Part shown: piece by piece, positions 13,001-25,390 of the stretch
Position numbering within the stretch: position 1 is the first letter of the stretch
How the letters are laid out: each line of letters starts with the position of its first letter
Assembly (NCBI GenBank): GCA_023053545.1
Contig: JAKZAN010000005.1
Span: 2,914,001 to 2,978,000, forward strand
Origin: Lepidurus packardi
Lineage: Eukaryota; Arthropoda; Branchiopoda; Notostraca; Triopsidae
Length of the DNA: 64,000 nucleotides
Reading direction: 5' to 3'
The notes under the pieces: generated by a model
Seen by the model: the letters and a program-made list of their open reading frames with translations, nothing else
Told to the model about the DNA's origin: nothing
Databases searched by the model: none
Translations under genes and position numbers: made by a program

Positions 13001-16000
13001 TACACACTCCCCCAAAAAATATCGCCCTAATACATTAAATCTAAACTTTTGAAAGTACAGTAACTCGAAGAGACAAAACAAGATCTTGCAAGCGGGGTAT
13101 TCCCTTTCTGTCCCACTTTCGTCCAGTCAATTTCAGAAATGCTTAAAATTGACTACTCTAAAGGGTGTCGTAAATTTTGAATGCCTCTTTTCTAGAATGC
13201 AACAGGAGAAATTCGGGTTTTGCCTTGAATGGCCTTAGTAAACAACCATTAAAAGATAGGATTTAACAGGACTACGGTTTTGCCCAAAAGCCGTCGAAGG
13301 TTATGCGCCTTTCGACTTGGTGGTTTCTCCGATGCAGGGAGATGAGTATCAGGTACCCTTCATCTTCCCTCGCTCTTGACGAAACATATCGCTTTCAGAC
13401 AGTCCCTGGACTTGCTTGCGTGTAGACGTTCCCTGAAAGTTAGCTGCGAAGAATTTTCGAGTGCATTTGTGATTCAACGCACACCAACACACATCAATTT
13501 CAAAACAGGTAACTTAATTAACGAACATTAGGCAACGTAATCAACGAAAACTGACAAATTTTCTTGCTTTCAAGGAGAAGCAGGATCGTGCCAAATGGAA
13601 TGAGAAAAGTGTTACTTACCATCTTACGCCGAAGAAGACCAACGCAAAAACGACAGCAGCCACGCAGATACTAGTTACGATCCAAATAATCGTTCCCATA
13701 GTCAATCCTAGTAACAGTGAAAGGTTTTTTATTATTATGGCAACGGTAACTCATTTTCAACCAGATATTTTTCCTAACGCTCCTAACTGCTTAACTTCAA
13801 AACCTGAAAACCACTTCAGAACCTATTCTTCCTTAGAAACTAGAAAAATCCCTTAAAAAAAAAACTTCGCCTAATTACACTTTTCTTGCAATAAATTATT
13901 TGCGGTGGTTGGGGGACTGAAGTGATGAAATAATTCCACGTTTTTTTTTTTTTACATGATTTGACAACGATTTACTTGAAATACAAATGAATTTGACGAT
14001 AACATGCACTCGTTCGAACAGTACGAAAAATCTATCGGTTCGAAAAAAATGCACTGGTTGGTTTGAAAGGCTGGTTTAAAACGAAATATTTTCCACATAA
14101 GCTCATAAGTAACACACTACGCAGTAATCTACAGCATTTTCGAAAAACATGATAGGCTAAAAAAACATTGGGTTGTACATTCCATAACCACTTCCCTAGA
14201 CCCCCCACCCCACCCCTCACCCTTAACCTGGTCTCTACTAACTCAAGGTTTACCACTTCCTTCCTTCGACACTCCGGTAAACTTCCCTTGGTCGTCGTCC
14301 CGGTTAGCTACCTCGAACCCCTTCCCGGAATTCATTTCTTCCAACAACACAAACTGCACAGCAAGAGCGAGTTGGCGTGCTGGCTTAACCTTATACTTGA
14401 ACAAGGAAAGAGCGAGCGAAAATGGACGGTTCTGGCTCGGCCCAGCTTGCCGGGGTAAATCCACTTCTAGACCGCCCATTGTATGTTTAAACCCACCCCC
14501 TTTATGAATCCTAGGTACTAGAGCCAGAGCTACGGGCATCAGCGTTATTTCATTACTGTTAACATCAAGGCTATCTGCCTCGTCCCACCATAAAACATTG
14601 TCCGAAAGAGATATGCTTTGCTCTGTGACCCGATTTCTTACCCACGGAGGCACAATATAGGGAATCGAATGCAAAGGGACGTTACCTGGCATTACACAAT
14701 TTTCCTTGGATTCCACGCTCCACGGACTCAAGTATTCCTCGCCTTTTGAATCAAGATTAATGGCTTGCACTCGGAAGCCAAACTGGGCCTCTGAACTACT
14801 GCACTCGTTAACTTCCACGAACACACTCCCTAAGAGAATAGACAAAAACAGATTTACAATAAACAAGCGCGAAGATCAAAATAAACGAAGACAAAATCAG
14901 TAAATGAGGCAAGAAAAAAAAAAATTAAAATGAAGCAAGAATTAAAAATGTAGAAAAATAACGTACTGTTTGAAGCCGCTTCTACTTTCTGCATAAGTGA
15001 GTTGGTCTCGTTGCCGGATTCGTCGTACACCAGTATTTCAAGGTAATAGTACGGAGATGGACCACCCGTTTCAGCAGGAGCATCCCAAGTGACAAATGCG
15101 GTACTGGAATTCCACATACGTGTGATTGGCTGGCCTGGTATACTTGGCACTGTAAAAATTATTTATTTTGTTTAATTTTTGTCTTATTTTATACATTTTG
15201 TTGAGAACTAACGTTATTTAACCGAATCTTACCTCCAATATCCGTACGCACATTGAGGGGCAGGGAATTTGCAGAGCACATTCGATTTTCCGTACACGCT
15301 TTCACAACTACGGTGTAGTTGTGATAGCTCTTGAAACCTTCGAGTGTAACCTATTACAATGCATTAAGTCACCACTACTTCTTCCCGTACGAACTTTCTC
15401 ATTCAATACCTGTGTCGGATCGGGCAGGACGTCTTGGGAATACAGGAAATATCCGGTCTTGGAATCTTGCACAACCACTCTATAATTAGTCAAAATGCCA
15501 TTGCGATGGGCAGGAGGAAGCCAGGTGACAAATATGGTGTTATTGGTGACGTTCTTGGCCTCCAAAGCCAATGGTGGACTTGGAGCTGTAGATGCATTTA
15601 AAAAAGTTAGAAAAACTGACAAAAAATGTACACAGTTCTAGTCATACCAGCTTGAGAAGTGATGTTACACAAGGGATGCGATGGTTCGTTTAACCCTCCT
15701 TGAGTAAACGCTGATAATGTAACCAAGTAGCTCGTGAAAGGATCCAAATTTGTCAGGGTAAGCGTATTTTCCGTATCGGGCACAGTGACGTTCTTTTTCT
15801 TGCCTAAATAAAGGGGCAAAAAAGGTTCATCATTAGTCAAAATGTATGAACCAGACAATAAAAACTAGAAAAGCTAACCTGTACACCCCACTGAAGACAA
15901 GGTTCCAGGGCAATAATCCACAAAAAAGGCTTCAATCAAGCTCTCCGGATTGGAACAGTCCAAACGCCAAGTTAAGGTCATTGACGTGGCTGTTACCACC

Positions 16001-19000
16001 GTAACACTGACATCCTGGATTTTATCCAGTCCTGCAACAACGAGAATTAAAAGGAATCCCTTTTTAGAGAACAGACTATGAATAAATGTTTACGATTATT
16101 GCCAATAACGGTGCAAGTTGCCCAAGTCATGCCAGAGGATCTATTCCCGTTGTTTGCAGATACGGCAAACTGATAAATGGATCCTGGGTTCGGCACAGTT
16201 ATACTAATCTGCGAAACGTCTGGTTGGGTAGTAATCCACGACAATTTGCCCTAGAAAAAATCGCAAAAATATACAATAATTAAAAATTTATATATTGTAC
16301 TAATAAATGCAGACGTTACTTTGCAATCGTAGGGCCGATCTAAGTTATTTTCACAATAGAAAACGGTGTATGACGTTATCTTTTCGGAAATTGGGCTTTT
16401 CCAGACCAACTCGTACACCCCCCCACCCTGGTCAATCTTCGTGATGGCACGTGGCGGCTGAAGAGCTAAATAACAAGAATGGAAGTAATTAGAATAGATG
16501 AATAAAGTAATTTAATCAAGAAAGAATCAAACTTACTGTCCTTGAGCTTCGGCACATGCACAACAGACGAGTTCCGTGAAAAGCCCACAGAATTTAACGT
16601 CTGTATACTAAAATCGACAGCATCGATGTCCAGATTAACATACTTGGCATAGGCAGGCGTAACCTCGACAGGTTCCACGGACCTATAAAGCGAAATCTCG
16701 TCATAAAATGCATTCACCAAAGGCAGGAATTTTCGTAGATTGCTTACAAATAAGATCCATCACCCTTCGCAGCAGTCAGATTATAAGTAACAGATGCACT
16801 GTTATCGTTTTCGCACCAAGGATCGACTTTCGACCAGTAGACGTAAACATTCCTCGAACCCTTCCCAGAAACCGCTACGAAACTACCCATGGTGGTAGCC
16901 GGGCAGCTACAGGGCACTGAAAAATTGTCAACAAAAACGTCGGTTATTTGAAAGACCTTGAATGTGTTTTCACTAAATTATCTTACAATCTTTGTCGCAA
17001 CGATAGACCAACAAGTTAGGCTGAGACCACAAGTATTCCTCTGGACCCGCTGCGGCAGATTTGGCTTCCAAGGTAATGTTGTATACCACATTTGCATACG
17101 GCAAGGGGATATCTAAAATCTGTGCAGAAGCGTGTCCGTTCAACATGCTCGTGTTTACCTCCTACATTGAAAAGGAAAAGAAATTCGCTAATTAAAAAAA
17201 AATATCAACATTTACGTCAATTATCTTACCACCCACGGCTGAATTCCCCATGACGTCAAGGCTTGATATTTGACCCGATAAACAAACCCGGGCGGGAAAC
17301 TCTGCAATCCTGAAGGCACTTCCCACTTCACTTGAGCACTGTAGGCGACACCTTTGGCAACGCTAAAACCTTTCATAGGTCCCGGAACGACTATTATACA
17401 AAACCAATTACTGTCGAATTCTTTGGCATGAAGTGGAGAAAAATAAAATAAAAAGCTAGTTTTGCAGGCCGAGGGAAAAAATTTGCAACTGGGGCGCTAA
17501 TAGAAAGTGAAATCAATAAAAAAAAAAAAAAAAAGAAAGACAATGATGCTTCGCGGAAAGTAATTTACCAAAGGCATATTGATCCAATATGCCGAGATTT
17601 TGAGTGCTATTTTGTACACTCAATGCATTGCTATAGACCATGTCGAACTGGTAATAGCGAGGCGCTTTACGATACGGAGGACTCGTCGTTTCACTCCAAA
17701 CGCACGTATTTCGCGTCCTCTTAGGGCATCCTGCGTAGCTTCCTCTATTGTATGACAAGAAAAGAGAACCCACGCCAATGAGCCATCGTTCATAGCCTAC
17801 ATCTATCAACGATAGCCAAGCATGGGGGGCCTCGCGAATGACGGGATATGGGAGCTTTTTCGGCTCCAACTTGTGATACTGATACTACTATCTGTGTAAT
17901 GGAAGAAACATGTGGTGCCCCGCTACTTTCTCATGTACTTAATCGTTCCGCAAATTCTCTAGAGATAGCAGCTCAGACTGACTTGTCTGGAAATCTCTCG
18001 GTCGTTGCAAAACCTCTCTTTCCTACCTAATTTTAGCTTGTTGGGGGGTGAGCATATAGACATCGACCAAGACACAATTCGAAACCTATTGACGGTTTAA
18101 TTGTGACCCTGGGGGGTCACATGCTGTGACTTTCGGTGCTACATCCCCTCACACAAAATAAGACTCTTTTATAATTCTAGGGTCACGTGACTTACCAAGG
18201 GCAAAGTTATGAATTTGAAAATCTTGGGTGAGGCTGAGGTTCAAACTCAAAAGTTGGCTAACCAGCTTGAATCGGACCCATTCTTTGCTCTGGATATAGT
18301 AATACGTGGGCTTGGTCGAACTTCCGAAGAAACAGCCTTTACGCGAGTACTGGCGAGCTTGCGCAAACTTAGTGTTGCCCAGTTCATCAATTTCATTTCT
18401 CTCCGGCAAATAAAAAGGACAGCTTACGGTCCTATAAGAGTAAGAGGTGGGAGGTCAAAGGACCGAAACAAGGTCAAAAGGAGGGGTAAACAAGAATAAA
18501 ACGAAAGTGGGACAGGGTTAACATAACATTGAAGTGAGTCGAAAAGTTTTTTTTATAACGTAGGGGACGAAAAATGCGAGTTTGAAATCACATTGAATAA
18601 AAGATTAAGCATGCATAATTACGAACATAAAAGAATGTTAAACGTGGCCAGCGAATGGAATTTAGTGACAAGAAAGGTCAAATTAAAAGGGCGTTGATAT
18701 TAAACACCGGAAAAGGGGTGATATTGCACGGTGTGATAAGGTCAAAGCAAATAAGGTCACGAACGGAAGGGTAAAAAGGAGTTAACAGGAAAACAAAAAG
18801 CAAAATAAAAGTAAAAAAAAGGTGGTGAATGAGAAGGCAAAGAAACGAGACAATATTTTCAAAATTAAGCCATAAATAAATCTCCGTAAGTATGAATTGA
18901 GACATAGGAGCCATAAAAGAGACGGAAATTCTAATTACGAAAAACAAAATAAAGAATGTTCCTGTTTGCAGGTGATTTACAAATAATAGTACTGATTCAG

Positions 19001-20795
19001 AAGAATAAAATACAGGAAAGGTGTTACATAACCTCTATAAAACCCGATGTTGTCAACGAGTACGAAACACACATGCCGATGATTAATAAAACACGAAACG
19101 CCTACACGTTTTTCATGCCATGCCAGAAAGCAAGCTCAAAAACCAAGATGTGTGAGAGGAAAATCAAGCTGAAAAGCCAGGTAGATACATGCCAGGAGAA
19201 TTGGGAAAAGAGGTCAAATTCGAACCATTGCCGTATTTATCCGTATTGAGTAGGAAGGGGTCAAAGGCCTAGGTCGGGCGGTATCAAAGAACCGGGGAGC
19301 GAAAGTAGAACATAACTTCGTTCAAACCTGGGCAACCCAAATACCCCGATTTTGCGGTTTTATGATATGGTAAAGGAAATGGGTGTCTATCGAAATTTTC
19401 CAACCACCCAACAGGCATCTGCTTTTCCACTACCCACCCTCACCAGCAAGCCAATTCACTTCATAAAGATAAGAGGTTAGGAAACATAAAACTTTCACGC
19501 GCAAATACTTTGTCCTAACATCTCAAACTAACTGATCTTGGTAAATGTTTCTTAACCAGAGATGAATTTCGACCTTTCTTCCCTCCACAAACGAAGTTCC
19601 TTTTTCGACTGGCCAAACTGGTTAAATCTGATGAAACTAAAAAGTAACCCTAATTCTTTTTCCGCTTACCACAGGTGCAAGTTAAACGTCAGTGATTTGG
19701 TAAGAAAAAACAAATAAAAAAGAACCACACATTCTTTCCCAAAATATTAAAAAAGACCACATTCGCGAGGCTCCTCACATCAAACAATCCATAAGAAGAA
19801 CACATCAAAGAGGATACAAACTGGAATAGATGGCTCTTGCTCTTGGGAATTAATAATTACGACACATAAAATAACAACTTTCAGTATTTTCTTAACATTA
19901 GAGTTAATAAAGTAGGACTAAGTTGATACAAGCCATCTTCTTCAAGATTTGGTTTTCCTCTTCGAGTTGCTCAAAACCCACTTCAGTCCCATACCACTAC
20001 CCTCCCTCACCGATATGCCCAAAGTTAGTGCGTATGCACACATGGACACATTAATAATGAAGTTAAAACACAAAAAACGACTGTTAGTGACACATTTTTT
20101 CATAATTTTGTTTCTTAGATAGTTTACAATAGTTGAAGTGATGACATACCTGTTTCCTATAGAGTAATACAAGTCATAGATCGTAGGTATGGGGTTGGGA
20201 GGAGCGTCCCAAGTGCATTTTAGACTCTCCCAGTTCTGAGATATGCAGCTAAAGTTTTCCACTTTCATCGGTGGATCTATACAGTGAAAGGACCAATATA
20301 GTTTACTACCATCATGAAAAAGTCGACCAACTTACAGCCCACATAAACGTAGTTCAGGCAAACACCTTTATAGTCCGTTTTTATTTTCAATTTGCAAGAA
20401 TATGGATAGTGGGTCCCATTAGGTGACACCGTTGCATTTTCGATACGCAGCTTTATAGTAGTCTCGTTCACAATTGAGACAAACGACTCGGAAACTTTAT
20501 CGCTTCCCGTGAAAAAATCCAAGTAGCTGGAATTCCGTCCTTCAGTTTTAGGCTCACTGGCGTTGACAGTGCATAACACTTCAAATGTATCACCTGGCAA
20601 CACAAAGATGTCCCCAATCGGATACGTACCTACAATAAATTAGAGACAACATTAAGACGTAGAAAATAGAATTGAAATAGAGTTGAACTTACTTCCTAGG
20701 GTACCAAATCCCCTGCAAGCTTGCGCTTGACAAGTATACACAATCAAGGCAGAAAAAAACGACCAGCAAAACAGGGAACAGTTCATGTTTGCCAT
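10097..20795 (-). CDS. dome: Domeless-like type I cytokine receptor (JAK/STAT)
   Basis: Receptor expected to bind Unpaired-like cytokines and signal through JAK and STAT. Twenty-one exons give 1482 residues in one frame (Drosophila Domeless is about 1280). Exon 1 (20795-20693) is a signal peptide (MANMNCSLFCWSFFSALIV). An Ig-like domain follows (about 35-132), then a cytokine-receptor module with paired Cys and Trp (FSCISQNWESLKCTWDAP; CPKRTRNTCVW), then a run of fibronectin III domains ending in an LSPWS element. Exon 13707-13620 encodes the single membrane helix (TMGTIIWIVTSICVAAVVFA) and continues as VRWTTRKYK, a membrane-proximal box. The tail of about 450 residues is encoded by 11635-11563, 11497-11315, 11253-10928 and 10859-10097. 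It bears eight Tyr motifs of the GYVxL/GYSQV type. Two long introns (20149-17745 and 13619-11636) hold clustered binding motifs. Orthology is inferred from architecture and motifs. Confidence 0.88.
11745..13437. promoter_or_regulatory. Intronic array of STAT-type sites in domeless-like gene
   Basis: The intron just after the membrane-helix exon (13619-11636, 1984 bp) holds eight perfect TTCNNNGAA sites. They lie at 11745, 11934, 12053, 12548, 12575, 12826, 12847 and 13429. Four TTCNNNNGAA variants lie at 12327, 12386, 12656 and 12800. The site is palindromic, so about 0.5 N3 site would be expected by chance in this length. The other long intron of the same gene showed none by eye. TTCN3GAA is the known consensus of insect STAT. 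An autoregulatory enhancer is inferred. Confidence 0.6.
18106..19276. promoter_or_regulatory. Cluster of nuclear-receptor half sites in first long domeless intron
   Basis: Six exact AGGTCA half sites lie on the plus strand at 18452, 18471, 18675, 18739, 18754 and 19211. GGGTCAAAGGCC (DR1-like) follows at 19258. Two inverted pairs precede them: GTGACCC-tggg-GGGTCAC near 18106 and GTCACGTGAC near 18182. AAAGGTCA and AAGGTCA are known monomer sites of orphan receptors of the FTZ-F1/ERR/NR4A kind. Regulatory function is an inference. Confidence 0.4.
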
Positions 20796-22029
20796 GATAA
20801 GATAAGGACGTCAGGTACAAACAACCGAATTGCAAACTAAATGCAATGTAAGTAAAGAAGCAATGGTTATTTCTCTGCTAGTACCACCTTCCCATGTCAA
20901 ACCACCTGCAACGATAAAAAAAAAACTATTATTAGCAACTTACTTTTATTACGTGACTTCTAGTGTCGGACAAGTAGAAATACAATCATTTGTATTAAGT
21001 TAATATGAACTTAAGCTAAATACAAATTGTAATCGATTTTTAAGGTACTTTAAAGGTAATCACTCTTTACATTTAATGCCATGAACCTAAACTTAAATTG
21101 AACAGCACGAATTTAAAATGGAACGAAGTGCGTAATGAGGGTGGGAAACTCCCCATAGTGCGTCCATGAAGCATAGGCAAATGTAAACTAGCAAGCATCG
21201 ATCTTTCTCCTTACATGACGAATGGTTCCTTTTCCAAGAAAACACAGAGCAAAGAAAGCTCTTCACACTTTCTCTCTTACCCCTTTTCAACACGGACTTC
21301 AATTGCCAATTTATAACACTAATTTAGACGGCCCTTTTGCAACATCAACAGTTGAAGACGGCCATATTTCTGGAACACACAAAGCCAAAGCACTAGTTAC
21401 AACGCTAGCCGCTTTTGAGGCGCTGCTGTCGGTTGCAGTCCTTATTGGACTGGCCTCGTTCCTGTCACTAGCCCTGACTACGCTGTTCCCGCTTGTTCCA
21501 CGGCGGTTCCACGAACAAATTTTGGCTCGGTGCTTGGCTCGTGCACGAGAAGCGGGAAAGAACAGCAATGAATTTCGAGAAAGCTATAAATCTACAATTC
21601 CGAGATGCTAACGTTAAAGCAAGCCGAACTTGGCTTCCTTGATGCTCAAGACTAGGGCTGCTGTTCCTTTAGAGTACTGAGTAAGAAACCGTCTGCATAT
21701 CTCGTTACATAAGTGACTCGTATGCCTTACATCACTTTTCTGGCTCTAACTTTACTTTTGATAATCTAAAGCTTAGTAACTAAGTTTAACTTCTAGAAGC
21801 AATTAAACAACAGCTTTATTTGCTATACATTTTTAATCCTAGTGATCTGCCTTCATTGTAACAAGCTGCGCATGCTTACACATCCTCGTTCATAATTAAT
21901 CTAAGCCTGCAAATGGTGCGACGGCTGTAACGGTATTTAGGTATTGCCACAACATAAAGATTCACACTGTGTAAACCTTTATAGTGTGGTATGGCTATTT
22001 GGTATATATTTACTTACAGAACAAACACA

Positions 22030-22098
22030 ATCACGCTGCATAATTAATATGACATAGAGACTCCTGTAGTCTCTGTCATATTAATTATGCAGCGCGAT
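22030..22098. repeat. Long near-perfect inverted repeat (hairpin)
   Basis: Arms of about 32 nt (left ATCACGCTGCATAATTAATA, right ending ATTATGCAGCGCGAT) enclose a 5-nt loop (CCTGT). There is one substitution and one 2-nt indel between the arms. This could be a tiny palindromic MITE or a hairpin RNA source. The tiny loop is unusual for a microRNA precursor. Confidence 0.8.
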
Positions 22099-23763
22099 GC
22101 TCCACCTAGCTGTAATTCTGTGCTATACAAAAGTACGCAGTTTGATTTCCTTATCCACAATTAAAAAAAATACAAGCATGCATTGAACGTTACCCGATGA
22201 TTCTTATACACATGTGTTTATTTTTCCTTATGATAAGCACGTAACAGAGAAATTGGCTTAGCAGTACTAGGAACTGTCTAACACTTGAAACAGATAAGGC
22301 GACATGCCACCACTAAAAAAAAAAACATACCCAGTAGTAGTTGTCTTTCAGTCGACCTGGTCAAACGCTGCTCATCCTGTCTGTTACTGCATACATTACA
22401 CGGTTAACACACAAATAAGACAAACCGTATAAAAAGCTGCTCATATAAAAAAAGAATAGCGCGTATTTCATTCCCTTCATTAGAAATACATATTCAAATG
22501 ACGAATTTGTCATGACTACAACACAAACATGTCAAATAACAACGTCATTTATAGTTTATTGTAGAGCATATCTAATATTTTCCCTTCCATGTCGGGCAAC
22601 ACGTAGCAAAAGGATGCAACACCTAGCGACTTGCGAGAGTTTTCTATTGTGTGCTCTCATTTGGGTTATGGTATAAGCCGCTTCGATTTCCACTAAACGT
22701 GGTTCACAATAAGCAGCTTACCTTGTATTCGTCACGAAATTCGGTTAATGTGGAACACACGTAAGCGACTCCTTACTACAAATCTCGCTTAGAGGAATAA
22801 AGCGGGATCTGCATTTTTGTCTTTTGGAAATCCTTCCACAGCCCCAAGCAATGCATTCAATTACACACACAAATAAGGACAAAGTACACGTTTTATTTAC
22901 GCATCGAAAAAAGCAAAGGACAAACAGTCGTTATCACAAATGCGTCAAAGCGTTTAGAATCTTATCGTAAATGCACCTCTCCTCTTTCGGTTTTATCATA
23001 CTGCACAAAAATGCACGTGCACGTATAACTAAAGAAACATTTGCATTTTTTTTTCTTTCCAATCAGATACTGAAGTGCCTGTTATATTCCATTAACATAA
23101 TGTAGAATTATAATCAGTAAATTTTATCTATTTATTACAATAATAAATCTACAGAACTTGGAGGCCTTTTATTACTTAAAACTTGTCAAATTAAAATACA
23201 ATTGTTATATAACTGCATTCCAATTTGAAAGTTTTGCAATAAAATTAGTGTAAAATTAGAAGTATTACTTACAGTACAGAGAGTGGACGAAAAAAAAACT
23301 TGCTATCATCCTAGTCAGGAATATGGCGCCGACATGCGATCCATTCGTACTATTTCTAGATCCCCAAACACTCGAGAAACCGGATACATAGCAAGCTATC
23401 ACCCGAAATTTCACAATAAATAATAAATACGTGTAGCGAAAGATATGTTACATTGACTCTCGATTTTACAGCAGTGTTGCAGACACTCACACCGAATCCC
23501 TAGATTAATTATAACGATATAGATTTATTGCGAGTATTGTAAAGACTAAACAGGTAAATGCTACCGGTTGCGCCAAAAAGCTACCAAATAAAGCAAGGTG
23601 GTTTCGTTGCCGCGAAAGACAGGGGAAAATCGGACTACTCAGCCGCGCGAGTCATGCCGCCATCAAGAATTTCAAAGAGGTCAGCTAAAAACTGCTACGT
23701 TTTCATCTCATTTGTTAAAATGCCGAACTTCGAGGTCGTTTAAAGACAGGTTTTCCTTCAAAT

Positions 23764-23928
23764 TTCCGAGAATTGTACACCACTGTAATGAGCAATTAAA
23801 GTGCATATATCTATACGTGTGTGCTCGTACTGTTCATTATGCATGAAAGACGGCAAACTGTGACCAACAAAATTGACAATTAGACACAATTTCGATGAAA
23901 CAGGAAAACAAGAGCAAACTTCCGAGAA
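23764..23928. promoter_or_regulatory. Three TTCN3GAA STAT-type sites upstream of domeless-like gene
   Basis: TTCCGAGAA at 23764, TTCGATGAA at 23891 and TTCCGAGAA at 23920 lie within 165 bp, about 3 kb upstream of the start codon. A fourth, TTCCAAGAA, lies at 21232. The motif matches the STAT consensus. Use by the domeless-like gene is only inferred from position. Confidence 0.3.
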
Positions 23929-24727
23929 TAGCTCTTGCTTGGCTTGTGGGTTGCGTGCTCATTACTTGTGCATTGCAAAGAAGGAAACTGTGGCAGTCAC
24001 GGGGATAAAAGCTTCCTGTATGCCACTAAACCTAACCCTGTCCTTTTGGTATTTACGCACATCAATGTTCGCACAGCTTCACATCCCTGCTGGGTGCTCT
24101 TTTGAGAGGGAATGGATGCAAAAGCATATCCAAATCTGGAAACACTATAAAATGATAAACGCTTCCGTTCTCATATCACAAATACCGGAAGCGGTCAACC
24201 TCATCTTGACATATTACACGGAATAACAACTCCATATCACCTGGATCTCTTACGTTCATACTACCATTTTAGGTCTACTGCACTTAACTACTCATATGCC
24301 GTTTCGAAGTTGTCAGAATGACAGGTATGGCCCCATTAGTAAACGAAAAAAATATTAAAAGTTGACTTTCTAATTTGAGTGACGTTTTCAAGAACTAATT
24401 CAAAACCGCGATTCGCTAACCACATTCGCAAAATTGACAACAGTTTTATTAATAACTCTAAGTAATGTATTCCTTAAAATTACACGATTTATTTTTTTGT
24501 AACGCTTTTTATTATATTTTCTTTGTTCTAGCTTTTCGCACTTGTTACTTTGTAAGTTTTACATGTTTCAGTAGTAAAATGCCTTAAACTCTATGCCTAT
24601 ATTGTAAGTGTTAAATCTTTACAATTTAATTTATTGGCATAAATTAGGCACTATAATTACGATTGCAGAATAGCAACATAGTACCAAGGCTTGACGTAAA
24701 TTGTGTATTACATTTTAAGTTTGAGTA

Positions 24728-25390
24728 CAGTAGATGCCGCTTATTGTGACTACGGGTTATTATAGTGATTATTAGTATAGTGATTGCTACTTGGACTTTG
24801 CATATTGACCACTGACGTTGTTTTTACGTCGATTTGACCAATCCTGTCATTTCCAGTCTACTACTACGCTTAGGCAGAAATCTCTTCTAAATTCCCACTC
24901 AATTAAATAAGCAGATTACTCAATTGAATGACCAGTTCCTTTAATTGACTGGGAAATTAGAATGGATATCGTGTTGAGAACCCTAGATAAACGTAGGAGT
25001 ATAGGCTCCAAAGGCGCAGTGTTAGCTGGGTCTAGACGTGTGGTTATACAAGAATGGCCACGAACAAGAAGAGAATTGATTCAAATTTAAAATAGAAGTT
25101 GCGGTTCATTTAAACTAACGACAAGTTAAATTTAGAAGATGGCCACAAAGGGAAGCGGACGGTAAATTAGAAATGCCTCAATCATATCTATCAAAAATGT
25201 AGAAATTTCGTTACGAAATAACCAATAGTGGGTCTTGTGCATCTAGAAAAAGGAAAGTGTCGAAAAGTTGACAATGCTTTGTTTGTTTGGTTTAAACAAG
25301 CGAGTAACCGATTCTTCGGTTATCAGAATCTCCGCTTAGTAGACTCAATATTCACTTGACAAAAGTGATCACAAAAATCGGCATCTAATG
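24728..25390 (+). mobile_element. Decayed pogo/Tigger-type DNA transposon
   Basis: The ends form inverted repeats (CAGTAGATGCCGCTTATTGT at the left; the right end reads CATTAGATGCCG on the minus strand) flanked by TA on both sides, as in the Tc1/mariner-pogo superfamily. Inside, near 25241-25310, a degraded reading frame gives KVDNALFVWFKQAS, like the CENP-B-type DNA-binding region of pogo transposases. Stops and frameshifts interrupt it, so it is dead. Length is 663 bp against more than 2 kb for a full element. Confidence 0.65.

Noticed and set aside
14032..14253. Minus-strand frame just past the last extracellular domeless exon
   Set aside because: It lies in the intron between the exon ending at 14254 and the membrane exon; the domeless model explains both borders in phase.
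21222..21611. 129-residue open frame on the plus strand
   Set aside because: It is upstream of domeless, has no recognisable domain, no splice partners, and a competing open frame on the other strand.
23873..24226. 117-residue open frame with several Cys
   Set aside because: No family resemblance, and the sequence is AT-rich with no supporting start or splice context.
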